Positions 1-10,611 of a stretch of DNA of 64,000 bases are shown piece after piece (position 1 is the stretch's first letter; each line of letters starts with the position of its first letter). The notes under the pieces are model-generated. The model was not told where the DNA came from, did not search any database, and saw only the letters and a program-made list of their open reading frames with translations. Made by a program: the position numbers and the translations under genes. Origin of the DNA: Oceanicella actignis (GTDB taxonomy: Bacteria; Pseudomonadota; Alphaproteobacteria; Rhodobacterales; Rhodobacteraceae); NCBI RefSeq assembly GCF_008124525.1, contig NZ_VNHJ01000008.1:62001-126000 (forward strand), written 5' to 3'.

Positions 1-405
1 CACCACATAGAAGGACGTCGCGATCAGCGCGTTGCCGCCGAAGGCGAAGATCACCGCCGAGGTGTGCAGCGGCCGCAGGCGGCTGAACGCCGTGTAGGGC
101 AGATCGAGGTTCAGCGCCGGATAGGCCAGCTGGAAGGCGATGAACACGCCCGCCGCGAAGCCCACCACGCCCCAGAAGGCGGTCGCGATGACGCCCGCGC
201 GCACCACGTCGTCCATGTATTCGTTCTGCGCGGGGGCGGGCTTTTCCTCGCCGATGCCGCGCAGAACCCAGATGAACAGACCGGCCGAGACGGCCAGAAT
301 GATGAGCATGTGAACCTGGTAGGCCAGGTCCCGCCCCCAGGACGCCCCGAGCATCGCGAAGGCCGCGATGAAGCCCAGGACGATCAGTTTCGCCGCAGAT
401 GCCAA
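1..405 (-). CDS. ccoN: cbb3-type cytochrome c oxidase subunit I (CcoN), 5' part only
   Basis: This is the N-terminal 135 residues of the catalytic subunit of cbb3 oxidase, the high-affinity terminal oxidase of the inner membrane; the gene runs off the left edge. The translation shows a first membrane helix ([14 protein letters not shown]), a second ([16 protein letters not shown]), then the conserved stretch [15 protein letters not shown], whose histidine is a haem b ligand in the family. No ATG fits. I chose TTG at 405 because GGAGG lies 5 bases upstream and the protein then begins [12 protein letters not shown]. It is transcribed away from fnrL, with an FNR box 85 bases upstream of the start, the usual arrangement in Rhodobacter relatives. 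The family assignment is firm; the start codon is inferred. Confidence 0.9.
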   Translation of the reverse strand, partial: MASAAKLIVLGFIAAFAMLGASWGRDLAYQVHMLIILAVSAGLFIWVLRGIGEEKPAPAQNEYMDDVVRAGVIATAFWGVVGFAAGVFIAFQLAYPALNLDLPYTAFSRLRPLHTSAVIFAFGGNALIATSFYVV

Positions 406-489
406 CTTTCCCTCCGTCCGAATCTCGCGCCGCACGCCGAAGGCGCGCACGCTTGCGCGACGCTATGCCCCGCCCGGCCGGGCGCGGCC

Positions 490-503
490 TTGATCCATGT
501 CAA
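490..503. promoter_or_regulatory. FNR box of the ccoN promoter
   Basis: TTGATCCATGTCAA matches the FNR/Anr consensus TTGAT-N4-ATCAA at 9 of 10 fixed positions. It lies between the fnrL stop and the ccoN start, with its centre about 91 bases upstream of the ccoN start codon. It is the expected binding site for the FnrL protein encoded next door. Confidence 0.8.
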
Positions 504-525
504 CCAAGCCTTCGCCGCGCGGGCG

Positions 526-1275
526 TCAGTCGATCATGCCGCCGTCGTCGTCGTCGCCCGCGATCTCGGCCAGCGCGGCGATGTCGGGAATGCGCATGTG
601 CCGCGCGTCGGTCAGCTCGATGGCGCCGGCCTTGCGCAGGGCGCTGATCTGGCGGCTGACCGTCTCGATGGTCAGGCCGAGGAAATCGGCCATGTCCTCG
701 CGCGTCAGCGGCAGCTCCAGCTCGACCCCGTCGCGCAGCTCGGCGCGGGCCACGGCCGCAAGGCGCCGCGCGACCAGCAGAAAGAACGAGGCCATCTTCT
801 CGCGCGCGGTCTTGCGGCCCAGAAGCACCATCCAGTCGCGCGCGGCGTCCAGCTCGTCCAGCGTCATCTCGAGCAGGCGGCTTTCAAGCGACGGCGTGTC
901 GCGCAGCAGCGCCTCGAAGCGCGGGCGCGAGAAGATGCACAGCTTGACGTCGGTCACGGCGATGGCGTCGAAGGGCGCCTGCGCGCGCATGGGCCGGCCG
1001 ATGAAGTCGGACGGAAACAGAAGCCCCACCATCTGCCGGCGCCCGTCCGCCAGGATGCGCGACAGGCTGACCACGCCATTGACCACCGACCCCAGGAAAT
1101 CGGTCTCCTGGCCCATGGCGGTGATCTCCTCGCCGGGCTTGAAGGTGCGGTAGCTCTTGATCGCGTCCAGGAATTCCAGCTCGGCCGGCCCGCAATGGGA
1201 GCATACCGCCCGGTGACGGATCAGGCAGTCGGCGCAGCGCTCGCGCTCGGGCCTGAGAGTGGTCGCGGGCTTCAT
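526..1275 (-). CDS. fnrL: FnrL, oxygen-sensing Crp/Fnr-family regulator
   Basis: This 249-residue cytoplasmic regulator carries an oxygen-labile iron-sulfur cluster and activates microaerobic and anaerobic genes. Cysteines at 14, 17, 25 and 28 (CADCLIRHRAVCSHC) form the N-terminal cluster motif, and a further cysteine sits in DVKLCIF. A cyclic-nucleotide-type beta barrel follows. The C-terminal helix-turn-helix (LTREDMADFLGLTIETVSRQ) carries the E-x2-S-R recognition residues that read TTGAT half sites. The start is preceded by GGAGG at 6 bases. The gene lies between ccoN and hemN, with an FNR box on each side; the box at 1316 suggests autoregulation. Length and residues fit Rhodobacter FnrL. 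Confidence 0.95.
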   Translation of the reverse strand: MKPATTLRPERERCADCLIRHRAVCSHCGPAELEFLDAIKSYRTFKPGEEITAMGQETDFLGSVVNGVVSLSRILADGRRQMVGLLFPSDFIGRPMRAQAPFDAIAVTDVKLCIFSRPRFEALLRDTPSLESRLLEMTLDELDAARDWMVLLGRKTAREKMASFFLLVARRLAAVARAELRDGVELELPLTREDMADFLGLTIETVSRQISALRKAGAIELTDARHMRIPDIAALAEIAGDDDDGGMID

Positions 1276-1315
1276 GGGTCGCCTCCGTTCTTGCGGCGCA
1301 AGGATCGCCCGGCAG

Positions 1316-1329
1316 TTGACCTAGGTCAA
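1316..1329. promoter_or_regulatory. Perfectly palindromic FNR box between fnrL and hemN
   Basis: TTGACCTAGGTCAA is an exact 14-base palindrome with the FNR half sites TTGAC and GTCAA spaced by four bases. It lies 40 bases upstream of the fnrL start and 67 bases upstream of the hemN start, so one site could serve both divergent promoters. Confidence 0.8.
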
Positions 1330-1396
1330 TGACCGATAGCCGGGCGCGGCATAAAGCGCGCAGGATCCTTCCGCAACCCCGGCCGGCGAGGCGCCC

Positions 1397-2779
1397 ATGG
1401 AACCGAACAGCTCGAGCGACGCCCTGCGCGCCCTGTCGCGCCGCGCGCCGCGCTACACCAGCTACCCCACCGCGCCGCATTTCACCGACGCCGTGGGCCC
1501 GCAGGACGCCGCGCGCTGGCTGGCCGCGCTGCCGGACGAGCCGGTCTCGCTTTACCTGCACATCCCCTTTTGCGACACGCTGTGCTGGTTCTGCGCGTGT
1601 CGCACGCAAGGGGCGACGCGCCACGCCCCCGTCGCCCGGTATCTGGAGCACCTGACCGCCGAGGCGGCGCATCTGGCGCGCCTTGCGCCGGGGCGGCTGC
1701 GGGCGGCGCGGATGCATTGGGGCGGCGGCTCGCCCACCGTGCTGACGCCGGACGAGATCGAATCGCTGGCCGCCGCGCTGCGCGCGGCCTTCGAGCTGAC
1801 CGACGACGCCGAGATCGCGGTCGAGATCGACCCGCGCGACATGACGCCCGAGCGCCTCGACGCCTTCGCGCGAATCGGGCTCAACCGCGCCTCGATCGGC
1901 GTGCAGGATTTCGACCCCGTCGTGCAGAAGGCCATCAACCGCATGCAGGGCTGGGAGATGACGCGCGACGTCATCGAGGGCCTGCGCGCGCGGGGGGTGC
2001 GCGGCGTGAACATCGACGCGCTTTACGGCCTGCCCTTCCAGACCGAATCCAGCCTGCGCGCGACGCTCGAGCGGCTGATCGCCCTGCGCCCCGACCGCGT
2101 GGCGCTTTACGGCTATGCGCATGTGCCCTGGATGGCCCGGCGCCAGCGCGCCATTCCCGCCGAGGCCCTGCCCGGCCCGGCCGAGCGCATGGCCCAGGCC
2201 GCCCTTGCGGCCGAGCTGCTGACCGCGGCGGGCTACGAGGCGGTGGGCATCGACCATTTCGCCCTGCCCGAAGACGGCCTTGCGCGCGCGGCGCGCGAGG
2301 GGCGGCTGCGGCGCAATTTCCAGGGCTACACCGACGATCCGCACCCGACGCTGATCGGCATGGGGGCGTCGGCGATCTCGCGCGCGCCGCAGGGCTACTG
2401 GCAGAACGCGGCGGCGACCTCCGAGTATCAGAACCGGATCGGGGCGGGCGCGCTGGCGGTGGCGCGCGGGCGCGCGCTCAGCCTCGACGACCGGGTGCGC
2501 GCCCATGCGATCGAGCGCATCATGTGCGACTTCCGCTTCGACGGCGCCGAGCTTCGCGCGCGCTTCGGCGATTTCGCCGAGCCCTGCCTGGCCATCGCCC
2601 GCGCGCTGATCGCCGGAACGGGCGGCGAGCCGGCCTCGGCGCTGGCCGGGCGGCTGCGCCAGACGGGGCCCGAATCGTTCGAACTGCCGCCCGAAAGCCG
2701 CCCCTTCGCGCGCCTGGCCGCCGCCGCCTTCGACGCCTATCTGGAGCTGGGCGCCGCGCGTCACAGCCAGGTGGTCTGA
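1397..2779 (+). CDS. hemN: Oxygen-independent coproporphyrinogen III oxidase
   Basis: This radical-SAM enzyme decarboxylates coproporphyrinogen III to protoporphyrinogen IX without oxygen, in cytoplasmic haem (and possibly bacteriochlorophyll) synthesis. The protein has 460 residues, normal for HemN. The motif YLHIPFCDTLCWFCACRTQ places the cluster cysteines at 59, 63 and 66, with the family's extra cysteine at 68. It is followed by the GGGSPT motif of SAM binding, and PRYTSYPTAPHF near the start is also typical. It is divergent from fnrL across the palindromic FNR box, so induction at low oxygen is likely. This cysteine-rich signature separates it from the HemW group. Confidence 0.95.
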   Translation: MEPNSSSDALRALSRRAPRYTSYPTAPHFTDAVGPQDAARWLAALPDEPVSLYLHIPFCDTLCWFCACRTQGATRHAPVARYLEHLTAEAAHLARLAPGRLRAARMHWGGGSPTVLTPDEIESLAAALRAAFELTDDAEIAVEIDPRDMTPERLDAFARIGLNRASIGVQDFDPVVQKAINRMQGWEMTRDVIEGLRARGVRGVNIDALYGLPFQTESSLRATLERLIALRPDRVALYGYAHVPWMARRQRAIPAEALPGPAERMAQAALAAELLTAAGYEAVGIDHFALPEDGLARAAREGRLRRNFQGYTDDPHPTLIGMGASAISRAPQGYWQNAAATSEYQNRIGAGALAVARGRALSLDDRVRAHAIERIMCDFRFDGAELRARFGDFAEPCLAIARALIAGTGGEPASALAGRLRQTGPESFELPPESRPFARLAAAAFDAYLELGAARHSQVV

Positions 2780-2934
2780 CCTGCGACGCCCCGGCCGCTT
2801 GCCAAAAGCCGCCACGACGCTACCATGCGCCCGACGAATGCAGGCGGCCGCGCGAGGGTGCAAACCGCGCGCGGCCGTCGCGCCGGCGTCGCGGCCGCGG
2901 GAAGAGCCGCGAGGGAAAGCAGGACAGAGGCGCC

Positions 2935-3312
2935 ATGCATCTGGGACGCGCTGAGCGCGCCGACATCGAAACCGACCTGGACGCGCCGCTTTCGGACGAG
3001 ATGGCGCAGATGGCCGCGCATGCGGGCGAGGCGACCGCCTTTCTCAAGGCGCTGGCCCATGACGGGCGGCTGATGATCCTGTGCCTGCTGGTCGAGCGCG
3101 AGCGCACGGTGACCGAGCTCGAACGCCTGCTGGGCGCGCGCCAGGCGGCGGTCTCGCAGCAGCTGGCGCGGCTGCGCATGGAAGGGCTGGTCGAGAACCG
3201 GCGCGAGGGCAAGAACCTGATCTACAGCCTGGCCGACGGACGGGTGCGCGTGATGGTGCAGACGCTGCACGATCTGTTCTGCGCCGACCGCGATGCGGCC
3301 CCGCGCGGCTGA
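2935..3312 (+). CDS. ArsR-family regulator, candidate persulfide sensor (SqrR/BigR-like)
   Basis: This 125-residue winged-helix repressor starts at an ATG at 2935. The core FLKALAHDGRLMILCLL followed by a recognition helix near ARQAAVSQQLARLRMEGLV is typical of ArsR/SmtB proteins. It lacks the classic metal-site CVC motif. It does have exactly two cysteines, C50 in the second core helix (ILC) and C116 in the last helix (LFC). Their spacing of 66 residues equals that of C41 and C107 in the sulfide-responsive SqrR of Rhodobacter capsulatus, where they form a tetrasulfide link. No sulfide-oxidising gene lies beside it, so targets are unknown. ArsR membership is firm; persulfide sensing is inference from the cysteine positions. 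Confidence 0.75.
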   Translation: MHLGRAERADIETDLDAPLSDEMAQMAAHAGEATAFLKALAHDGRLMILCLLVERERTVTELERLLGARQAAVSQQLARLRMEGLVENRREGKNLIYSLADGRVRVMVQTLHDLFCADRDAAPRG

Positions 3313-3331
3313 TCCGCGCAGGACGCGGCGC

Positions 3332-3523
3332 TCAGAAGTCGATCGCCAGGCCCTTCTTCTCCCAATCGCCATAGCGCGTGGGCTCGGGGCCGTCGCGCCC
3401 GCCCAGCTCGGGCGGCAGGGCGGCCTTCTCGCGCGCCTTGGCGCGGCGCTCTTCGGCCTCGGCCAGCGCGCGGGCCGCGGCGGCCTTGCGGCGCGCTTCT
3501 TTCGATTGCTCGCGATCCGACAT
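3332..3523 (-). CDS. DUF1674 (SDHAF4-like) small protein
   Basis: This 63-residue protein has a charged, Ala/Lys/Arg-rich N-terminal half and the C-terminal signature [19 protein letters not shown], the hallmark of DUF1674. The eukaryotic member SDHAF4 helps assemble the flavoprotein subunit of succinate dehydrogenase, so a similar assembly role is plausible here, though no sdh gene is in the window. I start it at the ATG at 3523 because GGAG stands 7 bases upstream; an in-frame codon at 3553 has no such site. It is convergent with the ArsR gene and divergent from htpX. Confidence 0.85.
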   Translation of the reverse strand: MSDREQSKEARRKAAAARALAEAEERRAKAREKAALPPELGGRDGPEPTRYGDWEKKGLAIDF

Positions 3524-3621
3524 ATGTAATCTCCGACGATGCGTGCGGCGCATCGGGCGCCGCCCGACAGCTAGCGCGCCCGGCCGCCCAAGGCAAACCC
3601 GACGCGAAGCAGGAGCACGCG

Positions 3622-4617
3622 ATGAACACGATGCGCACCATGATGCTGCTGGCCGCGCTGACCGCCCTGTTCATGGCGGTCGGCTGGCTGCTGGGGGGCG
3701 GCGCGGGCATGGTCATGGCGCTGATCTTCGCCGCCGCGACCAATCTTTGGGCGTGGTGGAATTCCGACAAGGCGGTGCTGCGCTGGTATCGCGCGCGCCC
3801 GGCGACCGAGGCGAACGCCCCGGGCCTCGTCGCCCTGACCCAGGCCCTGGCGCGGCGCGCCGGCCTGCCCGCCCCGCGCGTCTATCTGATCGACGAGGAC
3901 CAGCCCAACGCCTTCGCCACCGGGCGCGACCCGGCCCATGCGGCGGTGGCGGTCACCACGGGCCTTCTGCGCACGCTCTCGCGCGACGAGCTGGCCGGCG
4001 TGATCGCGCATGAGCTGGCGCATGTGAAGAACCGCGACACGCTGACCATGACCGTGGCCGCGACGGTGGGCGGCGCGATCGCGATGCTGGCGCAGTTCGG
4101 CATGTTCTTCGGCGGCGGCCGCGATCGCGGGCCGCTGGGGCTGATCGGGGCGCTGGCGGCGGCCATTCTGGCGCCCTTCGCCGCGATGCTGATCCAGATG
4201 ATGATCTCGCGCACGCGCGAATACGCCGCCGACCGCGAGGGCGCGATGATCTGCGGCGATCCGCTGGCGCTGGCCTCGGCGCTGCGGCGCATCGCGGCCG
4301 AGGCCGGGCGGCGCGTCAACGAACCGGCCGAGCGCGACCCCGCCACCGCGCCGCTCTTCATCGTCAACCCGCTGTCGGGCCGCGGCATGGACAACCTGTT
4401 CGCGACGCATCCGCCGGTCGAAAGCCGCATCGCCGCGCTCGAGGCGCTGGCGCGCGAGATGGGGCGCGCCCCGGCCCGACCCGCGGGCGCGGCCGGCGGC
4501 CCGGGCGCCGTCGCGCGCGCCCGCCCCTCGGACGCCGACGCGCCCGCCGTCACGCGCGTGCCCCGCGCGGGCCGCCGGCGCATCATGCGCGGTTTCAGAA
4601 AAGGACCCTGGTCTTGA
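3622..4617 (+). CDS. htpX: HtpX membrane zinc metalloprotease
   Basis: HtpX degrades damaged inner-membrane proteins and takes part in envelope stress control. The 331-residue protein begins with two hydrophobic segments (about 8-24 and 28-46). It carries the zinc motif HELAH at 130-134, then another hydrophobic stretch around 172-194, and the third zinc ligand, probably E200 in [10 protein letters not shown]. The C-terminal end is Pro/Arg-rich and probably cytoplasmic. Its TGA overlaps the TTG start of rsmB (TTGA), so the two are probably translationally coupled, a pairing I also recall from related genomes. Confidence 0.93.
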   Translation: MNTMRTMMLLAALTALFMAVGWLLGGGAGMVMALIFAAATNLWAWWNSDKAVLRWYRARPATEANAPGLVALTQALARRAGLPAPRVYLIDEDQPNAFATGRDPAHAAVAVTTGLLRTLSRDELAGVIAHELAHVKNRDTLTMTVAATVGGAIAMLAQFGMFFGGGRDRGPLGLIGALAAAILAPFAAMLIQMMISRTREYAADREGAMICGDPLALASALRRIAAEAGRRVNEPAERDPATAPLFIVNPLSGRGMDNLFATHPPVESRIAALEALAREMGRAPARPAGAAGGPGAVARARPSDADAPAVTRVPRAGRRRIMRGFRKGPWS

Positions 4618-6116
4618 GCGACTCTTCCGCCCCCCGCACGCCCGGACGCCGCCGGCGCGCAACCGCCCGCCCGGCCGCCAAGGCGGGCGCCGGCGCCCGC
4701 GGCGCCAAGGCCCGCTCCGCCCCCGGATCGGATCCCGGCTCCGCTCCCGAATCCGGCCCTGACTCCGCCTCTGCGGTCGGCGCGGGCCAGGGCGCCCGGC
4801 GCGAGGCGCTGCGGCTGATCCTGGGCGTGGTCGAGCAGCGGCGCATGCTGTCCGAGCTGATCGAGCGCGCGCCCGCCGACCTGCCGCCCGAAGAGCGCGC
4901 GCGCGCCGGCGCGCTGGCCGCCGCCACGCTGCGCCACCTGGGCCAGGCCGACGCGCTGATCCGGCGCTTCGCCCGCCGCCGCCCGCCGGCGCAGGCGCTG
5001 GCGGCGCTGCGCCTTGCCGCGGTCGAGCTGCACGCGCTGGGCGCGCCCGCACATGCGGCGGTGGACGGCGCCGTGGCGGCGCTGCGCGCCCTGCGCGGCG
5101 CCGAGCGGTTCAGCGGTCTGGTCAACGCCGTCGCCCGCCGCATGGCCGCCGAGGGCGGGCCGATCTGGGCCTCGCTGGATGCCGCGCGCACGAACACGCC
5201 CGGCTGGCTGTGGGGGCGGCTGAGCTCGGCCTATGGGGCGGGGGCGGCGCGCCGCATGGCCGAGGCCCATCTGCGCGCGGCGCCGCTGGATCTGACGCCC
5301 CGGGACGGCGCCCGCGCCGAGGCCCTTGCCCGCGCGCTGGATGCGCGGCTGCTGCCCTGCGGAACGCTGCGCCTTGCGCGGCGGGCGCAGATCTCGGCGC
5401 TGCCGGGCTTCGCCGAGGGCGAATGGTGGGTCCAGGACGCCGCCGCCGCGCTGCCCGCGCGCATCCTCGCGCCCCAAGCGGGCGAGCGCGTGCTGGACAT
5501 GTGCGCCGCCCCCGGCGGCAAGACCATGCAGATGGCCGCGGCCGGCGCAAAGGTGACCGCGCTCGACGCCTCGGCCGCAAGGCTCGAGCGGCTGGCGCAG
5601 AACCTGGCGCGCACGGGCCTTTCGGCCCGCGTCGTGGCCGCGGACGCGCTCGAATGGACGCCCGACGCGCCCTTCGACGCCATCCTGCTCGACGCTCCCT
5701 GCTCGGCCACCGGCACGATACGCCGCCATCCCGACCTGCCCAGGCTGCTGCCCGAGGGCCCGGACCTGCCCGCGCTGACCGCCATGCAGGACGCGCTGCT
5801 CGACCGGGCCTGGGGCTGGCTGCGGCCGGGCGGGCGGCTGGTCTTCGCGACCTGCTCGCTGCTGCCCGAGGAAGGCGAGCGCCGGGCGGCGGCCTTTCGC
5901 GCCCGCACCCCGGACGCGGCGCCGCTCGAATGGAGCCCGCGCGCGCTTGGCGGACCGGATTTCTGGCGCGATGCCGCGGGCGATCTGCGCGTGCGCCCGG
6001 ACTGGTCGCCCGAGGCCGGGCCCGACGCAGATCCCCGCGCAGATCCCGACCGGGCGCCGGGCGAACATGGCGGAATGGATGGGTTTTTCGCCGCCGGCTT
6101 CGTCAAGCGGGCGTGA
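4614..6116 (+). CDS. rsmB: RsmB, 16S rRNA m5C methyltransferase
   Basis: RsmB methylates C967 of 16S rRNA (E. coli numbering) using SAM. The 500-residue protein has a low-complexity N-terminus of about 60 residues (Pro/Ser/Asp/Gly), then a NusB-like RNA-binding domain (about 60-190), then the methyltransferase domain. The latter shows the SAM loop [10 protein letters not shown], the motif [15 protein letters not shown] with C363, and FATCS with C414; two such cysteines are the m5C methyltransferase signature. The start is TTG at 4614, overlapping the htpX stop by four bases. The Ala/Pro-rich N-terminal extension is longer than usual, so translation might begin further downstream. Confidence 0.92.
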   Translation: MSDSSAPRTPGRRRRATARPAAKAGAGARGAKARSAPGSDPGSAPESGPDSASAVGAGQGARREALRLILGVVEQRRMLSELIERAPADLPPEERARAGALAAATLRHLGQADALIRRFARRRPPAQALAALRLAAVELHALGAPAHAAVDGAVAALRALRGAERFSGLVNAVARRMAAEGGPIWASLDAARTNTPGWLWGRLSSAYGAGAARRMAEAHLRAAPLDLTPRDGARAEALARALDARLLPCGTLRLARRAQISALPGFAEGEWWVQDAAAALPARILAPQAGERVLDMCAAPGGKTMQMAAAGAKVTALDASAARLERLAQNLARTGLSARVVAADALEWTPDAPFDAILLDAPCSATGTIRRHPDLPRLLPEGPDLPALTAMQDALLDRAWGWLRPGGRLVFATCSLLPEEGERRAAAFRARTPDAAPLEWSPRALGGPDFWRDAAGDLRVRPDWSPEAGPDADPRADPDRAPGEHGGMDGFFAAGFVKRA

Positions 6117-6216
6117 CAGGGCGCGTCGCCGATTCTATCGTGCCGCCGACTGCGCCGGGCGGGCGCCGCGCACGGCCCGCCGCGCCCGCGGCGCGCGTGA
6201 AAAGGGACGGGTCCGC

Positions 6217-7893
6217 GTGCTGAACGACCTTCGACGTCGCATCGATCTGACCTTGGCGGCCCTGGGGCCGGCGCCGAAGACCATCGTCTTCCAGCCCGAA
6301 CCGCGCTGGATCGGCGACGCCGAGGCCGCGCACGCGCTGCTGGCCGGCCGCTACCGCCTTGCCGGGCGCGAGATCGTCGCCCCCGGCGTCGGCCCGTGGC
6401 GGCTGATCGCGCCCACCGAGGCCTTCGAGCAGGCGCTGCACGGCTTCGCCTGGCTCGACGACCTGGCCGCCGCCGCCACGCGCGAGGCCCGGCGCGCGGC
6501 GCAATCCTGGACCTTCGGCTGGATCGCCCAATACGGCGACGGCGCCGGCCCCGGCTGGCGCCCCGAGACCGCCGGGCGGCGGCTGAGGCAATGGCTGCTG
6601 CACGCGCCGCTGATCCTGCACGGCGCCGAGCCCGACCTGACGCGCCGCTTCATGCGCAGCTGTGCGCTCCACGCCCGGCATCTCGAGCGCGCATGGCGGC
6701 GCGCCGAGCCGGGGCTTGGCCGCATCGAGGCCGCGACGGGCGCGCTCTACGCGGCGCTGGCGCTGGACGCGCTGCGTCCGCGCCTGCCGCGCCTGACGAC
6801 GCGCCTTGGGCTGATCGCCGAGCGCGAGCTTGACGGCGACGGCGGCCTGCCCTCGCGCAATCCCGAAGAGCTGTGCGAGGCGCTCGAGACGCTGGCCACG
6901 GCGGCCCGCACGCTCGAGGCCGCGGGCGTCGAGCCCGACCCGCGCCATCTCGACGCCCTGCGCCGCGCGGCGCCGGCGTTGCGCGCGCTGCGCCTGTCCG
7001 ATGGATCGCTGGCGCGCTTTCACGGCGGCGGGGCCGGGGCGCCCGGAAGGGCCGACCACGCGCTGACGCAGGCCAATGTGCGCGGCGCGCCGCGCGCCGA
7101 CCAGGCCATGGGCTTTCACCGCATGGCCGCCGGGCGCACCGTGGCGATCGTGGACGCGGCCGCGCCGCCGCGCACGCGCTGGGCGCAGGCCTCGACGCTG
7201 GGCTTCGAGCTGAGCTGCGCCGGCCGGCCGCTGATCGTCGCGCCGGGGCCGGGCCATCTGATCGACCCCCAATGGGCCGAGCGCTGCCGCGCCACCGCCG
7301 CCCATTCCACGCTGTCGCTCGAGCGCGCGTCCTCGTCGCGCGTCGGCGCGCGCGCGCGCGGCCCCGCGCCGCGCCCCTTCGCCCATGTTCCCGGCGCCGT
7401 CGCGGCCGAAACGGCCGACGACGCGGCGGGCGAGTGGCTGATGTGCAGCCATGACGGCTACGCGCCCACGCACGGCCTCTTGCACGAGCGGCGGCTGTTC
7501 CTGGCCCCCGACGGGCGCGACTTTCGCGGCGAGGACACGCTGTCCGCGCCCACCGCGCGGGCGCGGCGGCGCTTCGACGCGGTGGTCGAGGGCTCGCGCA
7601 GCCTGGGCGTGGCCTTTGCGGTGCGTTTCACGCTCCACCCCGAGGTCGAGGTCGAGCCGGACCCGCGCGGCCTGCGCGCGACGCTGACGCTGCCCGATGC
7701 GGCATGGACCTTCGTGCAGGAGGGCGGACGCATCGCCATCGAGGAGGCGCCGTGGATTCCGCCCGACGGCGGCGCGCCGCGCGCGACGAAACAGATCGTG
7801 GTCAACGGCCGCGTCAAGGAGTATTGGGGGCGCGTCACCTGGGCCTTCCGGCGGGCGGACCCGCCGCGGCCGCATCTGCGGCCGGTCGCCTGA
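6217..7893 (+). CDS. Heparinase II/III-like protein
   Basis: This 558-residue protein has an alpha-helical N-terminal half ([13 protein letters not shown] and following) and a C-terminal half resembling heparinase II/III lyases, which cleave uronic-acid polysaccharides. In the second half the stretches LMCSHDGY and [13 protein letters not shown] match the conserved histidine-rich part of the family. I chose GTG at 6217 ([11 protein letters not shown]) because AAAGGGA lies 9 bases upstream and the residues before it look non-coding. No signal peptide is visible, which is odd for a polysaccharide lyase and suggests a cytoplasmic role or a different substrate. It stands between rsmB and purH, a neighbourhood shared by many Rhodobacterales. 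Substrate unknown. Confidence 0.8.
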   Translation: MLNDLRRRIDLTLAALGPAPKTIVFQPEPRWIGDAEAAHALLAGRYRLAGREIVAPGVGPWRLIAPTEAFEQALHGFAWLDDLAAAATREARRAAQSWTFGWIAQYGDGAGPGWRPETAGRRLRQWLLHAPLILHGAEPDLTRRFMRSCALHARHLERAWRRAEPGLGRIEAATGALYAALALDALRPRLPRLTTRLGLIAERELDGDGGLPSRNPEELCEALETLATAARTLEAAGVEPDPRHLDALRRAAPALRALRLSDGSLARFHGGGAGAPGRADHALTQANVRGAPRADQAMGFHRMAAGRTVAIVDAAAPPRTRWAQASTLGFELSCAGRPLIVAPGPGHLIDPQWAERCRATAAHSTLSLERASSSRVGARARGPAPRPFAHVPGAVAAETADDAAGEWLMCSHDGYAPTHGLLHERRLFLAPDGRDFRGEDTLSAPTARARRRFDAVVEGSRSLGVAFAVRFTLHPEVEVEPDPRGLRATLTLPDAAWTFVQEGGRIAIEEAPWIPPDGGAPRATKQIVVNGRVKEYWGRVTWAFRRADPPRPHLRPVA

Positions 7894-7974
7894 GCCGTCG
7901 GGCCCGCGGCGGGCGCCCCGCGCCCCCGATCCACGAAACGCGGCGCGCGCCGCCGCCCAGGAGAACGACCGCCC

Positions 7975-9582
7975 ATGACCGCCAGCGAAGACCGCGACGC
8001 CCTTGTTCCCATCCGCCGCGCCCTTCTGTCGGTGTCCGACAAGACCGGCCTCATCGACCTTGCCCGGGCGCTTGCCGCGCGCGGGGTCGAGCTGATCTCG
8101 ACCGGCGGCACCGCCCGCGCCCTGCGCGAGGCGGGGCTGAGCGTGCGCGACGTGGCCGAGCTGACCGGCTTTCCCGAGATGATGGACGGCCGCGTCAAGA
8201 CCCTGCATCCCATGGTCCACGGCGCCCTTCTGGCCCTGCGCGACGACCCCGCGCATCAGGAGGCCATGCGCGCGCATGGCATCGCGCCCATCGACCTCTT
8301 GGTGGTCAACCTCTACCCCTTCGAGCGCACTGTCGCCTCGGGGGCGGACATGGACGCCTGCATCGAGAACATCGACATCGGCGGCCCGGCCATGATCCGC
8401 GCCGCGGCCAAGAACCACGCCCATGTGGCGGTGGCGGTCGATCCCGAGGACTACGCGCCGCTGCTGGCCGAGCTCGAGGCGCATGACGGCGCGGTGACGC
8501 TCGGCTTCCGCCGCATGCTGGCGGCCACCGCCTATGCGCGCACCGCCGCCTATGACGCGGCCGTGTCGGCGTGGATGGCCGACGCCTTCGCCCAGACCGC
8601 CCCGCGCCGTCGCGCCGTGGCCGGGCGCCTGGCGCAGACCCTGCGCTATGGCGAGAACCCGCACCAGTCGGCGGCCTTCTACCTTGACGGCTCGGACCGC
8701 CCCGGCGTCGCCACCGCGCGCCAGCTTCAGGGCAAGGAGCTGAGCTACAACAACATCAACGACACCGACGCCGCCTTCGAGCTGGCCGCCGAATTCGACC
8801 CCGCCGAGGGGCCGGCCTGCGTGATCGTCAAGCACGCCAACCCCTGCGGCGTCGCGCGCGGGCGCACGCTGACCGAAGCCTACCGGCGGGCGCATGACTG
8901 CGACCGCACCTCGGCCTTCGGCGGCATCGTGGCGCTGAACATGCCGCTCGACGGCGCCACGGCCGAAGAGATCGCGCGCATCTTCACCGAAGTGGTCATC
9001 GCTCCCGGCGCCGACGAGGACGCGCGCGCGATCTTCGCCGCGAAGAAGAACCTGCGCCTGCTGGTGACCGACGCCCTGCCCGACCCGACGGCGCCGGGGC
9101 GCGTGTGGCGTCAGGTCTCGGGCGGGTTCCTGGTGCAGGACCGCGACAATGGCCGCGTGCGCGCGCAGGATCTGCGCGTGGTCACGCGGCGCGCGCCGAC
9201 CCAGGCCGAGCTGGACGATCTGATGTTCGCCTGGCGCGTGGCCAAGCACGTCAAGTCGAACGCCATCGTCTACGCGCGCGACGGCGCGACGGTGGGCATC
9301 GGCGCCGGGCAGATGAGCCGCGTGGACAGCACCCGCATCGCCGCGCGCAAGGCGCAGGACATGGCCGCGGCGCTGGGGCTCGAGCAAAGCCCGGCGGTGG
9401 GATCGGTGGTGGCTTCGGACGCCTTCTTCCCCTTCCCCGACGGCCTGCTGGCCGCCGCCGAGGCCGGGGCCACGGCGGTGATCCAGCCCGGCGGCTCGAT
9501 GCGCGATCAAGAGGTGATCGACGCCGCCGACAAGGCCGGTCTGGCCATGGTCTTCACCGGCATGCGCCACTTCCGCCACTGA
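7975..9582 (+). CDS. purH: Bifunctional AICAR transformylase / IMP cyclohydrolase
   Basis: PurH carries out the last two steps of purine synthesis: formylation of AICAR using 10-formyl-tetrahydrofolate, then closure to IMP. The 535-residue length is standard. The N-terminal cyclohydrolase part (about 10-200) shows [20 protein letters not shown] and DGRVKTLHP. The transformylase part shows [14 protein letters not shown], the KHANPCG active-site motif and the C-terminal SDAFFPF and [15 protein letters not shown] precedes the ATG by about 9 bases. Confidence 0.97.
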   Translation: MTASEDRDALVPIRRALLSVSDKTGLIDLARALAARGVELISTGGTARALREAGLSVRDVAELTGFPEMMDGRVKTLHPMVHGALLALRDDPAHQEAMRAHGIAPIDLLVVNLYPFERTVASGADMDACIENIDIGGPAMIRAAAKNHAHVAVAVDPEDYAPLLAELEAHDGAVTLGFRRMLAATAYARTAAYDAAVSAWMADAFAQTAPRRRAVAGRLAQTLRYGENPHQSAAFYLDGSDRPGVATARQLQGKELSYNNINDTDAAFELAAEFDPAEGPACVIVKHANPCGVARGRTLTEAYRRAHDCDRTSAFGGIVALNMPLDGATAEEIARIFTEVVIAPGADEDARAIFAAKKNLRLLVTDALPDPTAPGRVWRQVSGGFLVQDRDNGRVRAQDLRVVTRRAPTQAELDDLMFAWRVAKHVKSNAIVYARDGATVGIGAGQMSRVDSTRIAARKAQDMAAALGLEQSPAVGSVVASDAFFPFPDGLLAAAEAGATAVIQPGGSMRDQEVIDAADKAGLAMVFTGMRHFRH

Positions 9583-9832
9583 GCGCGGCGGCGCGGCCCG
9601 GCGGGTTGGCCCGGGGGCCGGGGGCGGGTCGCGCCGCCGGCCATCCAGGCCCGCCCCCGGGCGAGGCGGGGCCGCCGCCCGGGGCGGTCTCCGGGCGGCT
9701 GGCCCGACAAGCCGCCCCGATCGCCCCGGCCAGCCCGACGGGCCGGCGCACGGCCCCCGGACGGGCCTTTCGGCCCCGCCCCTTCCCCGGTCGATCCCGC
9801 GGGCGGCAGGGGGGGCGGCGGGGCGGGCGCGC

Positions 9833-10550
<718 letters not shown>

Positions 10551-10611
10551 CGCCCCGCCGGTCGGCGGGGCGGGGGCATGCTGCAGGCCGGACGGCTCGG
10601 GGTCAAGCGGC

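Noticed and set aside
884-2863. Minus-strand open frame of 659 codons across hemN
   Set aside because: It overlaps the well-supported hemN and fnrL genes and has no domain.
9583-9832. Rho-independent terminators after purH
   Set aside because: Many short G/C inverted repeats are present, but none has a U-run or stands out from the background of this GC-rich stretch.
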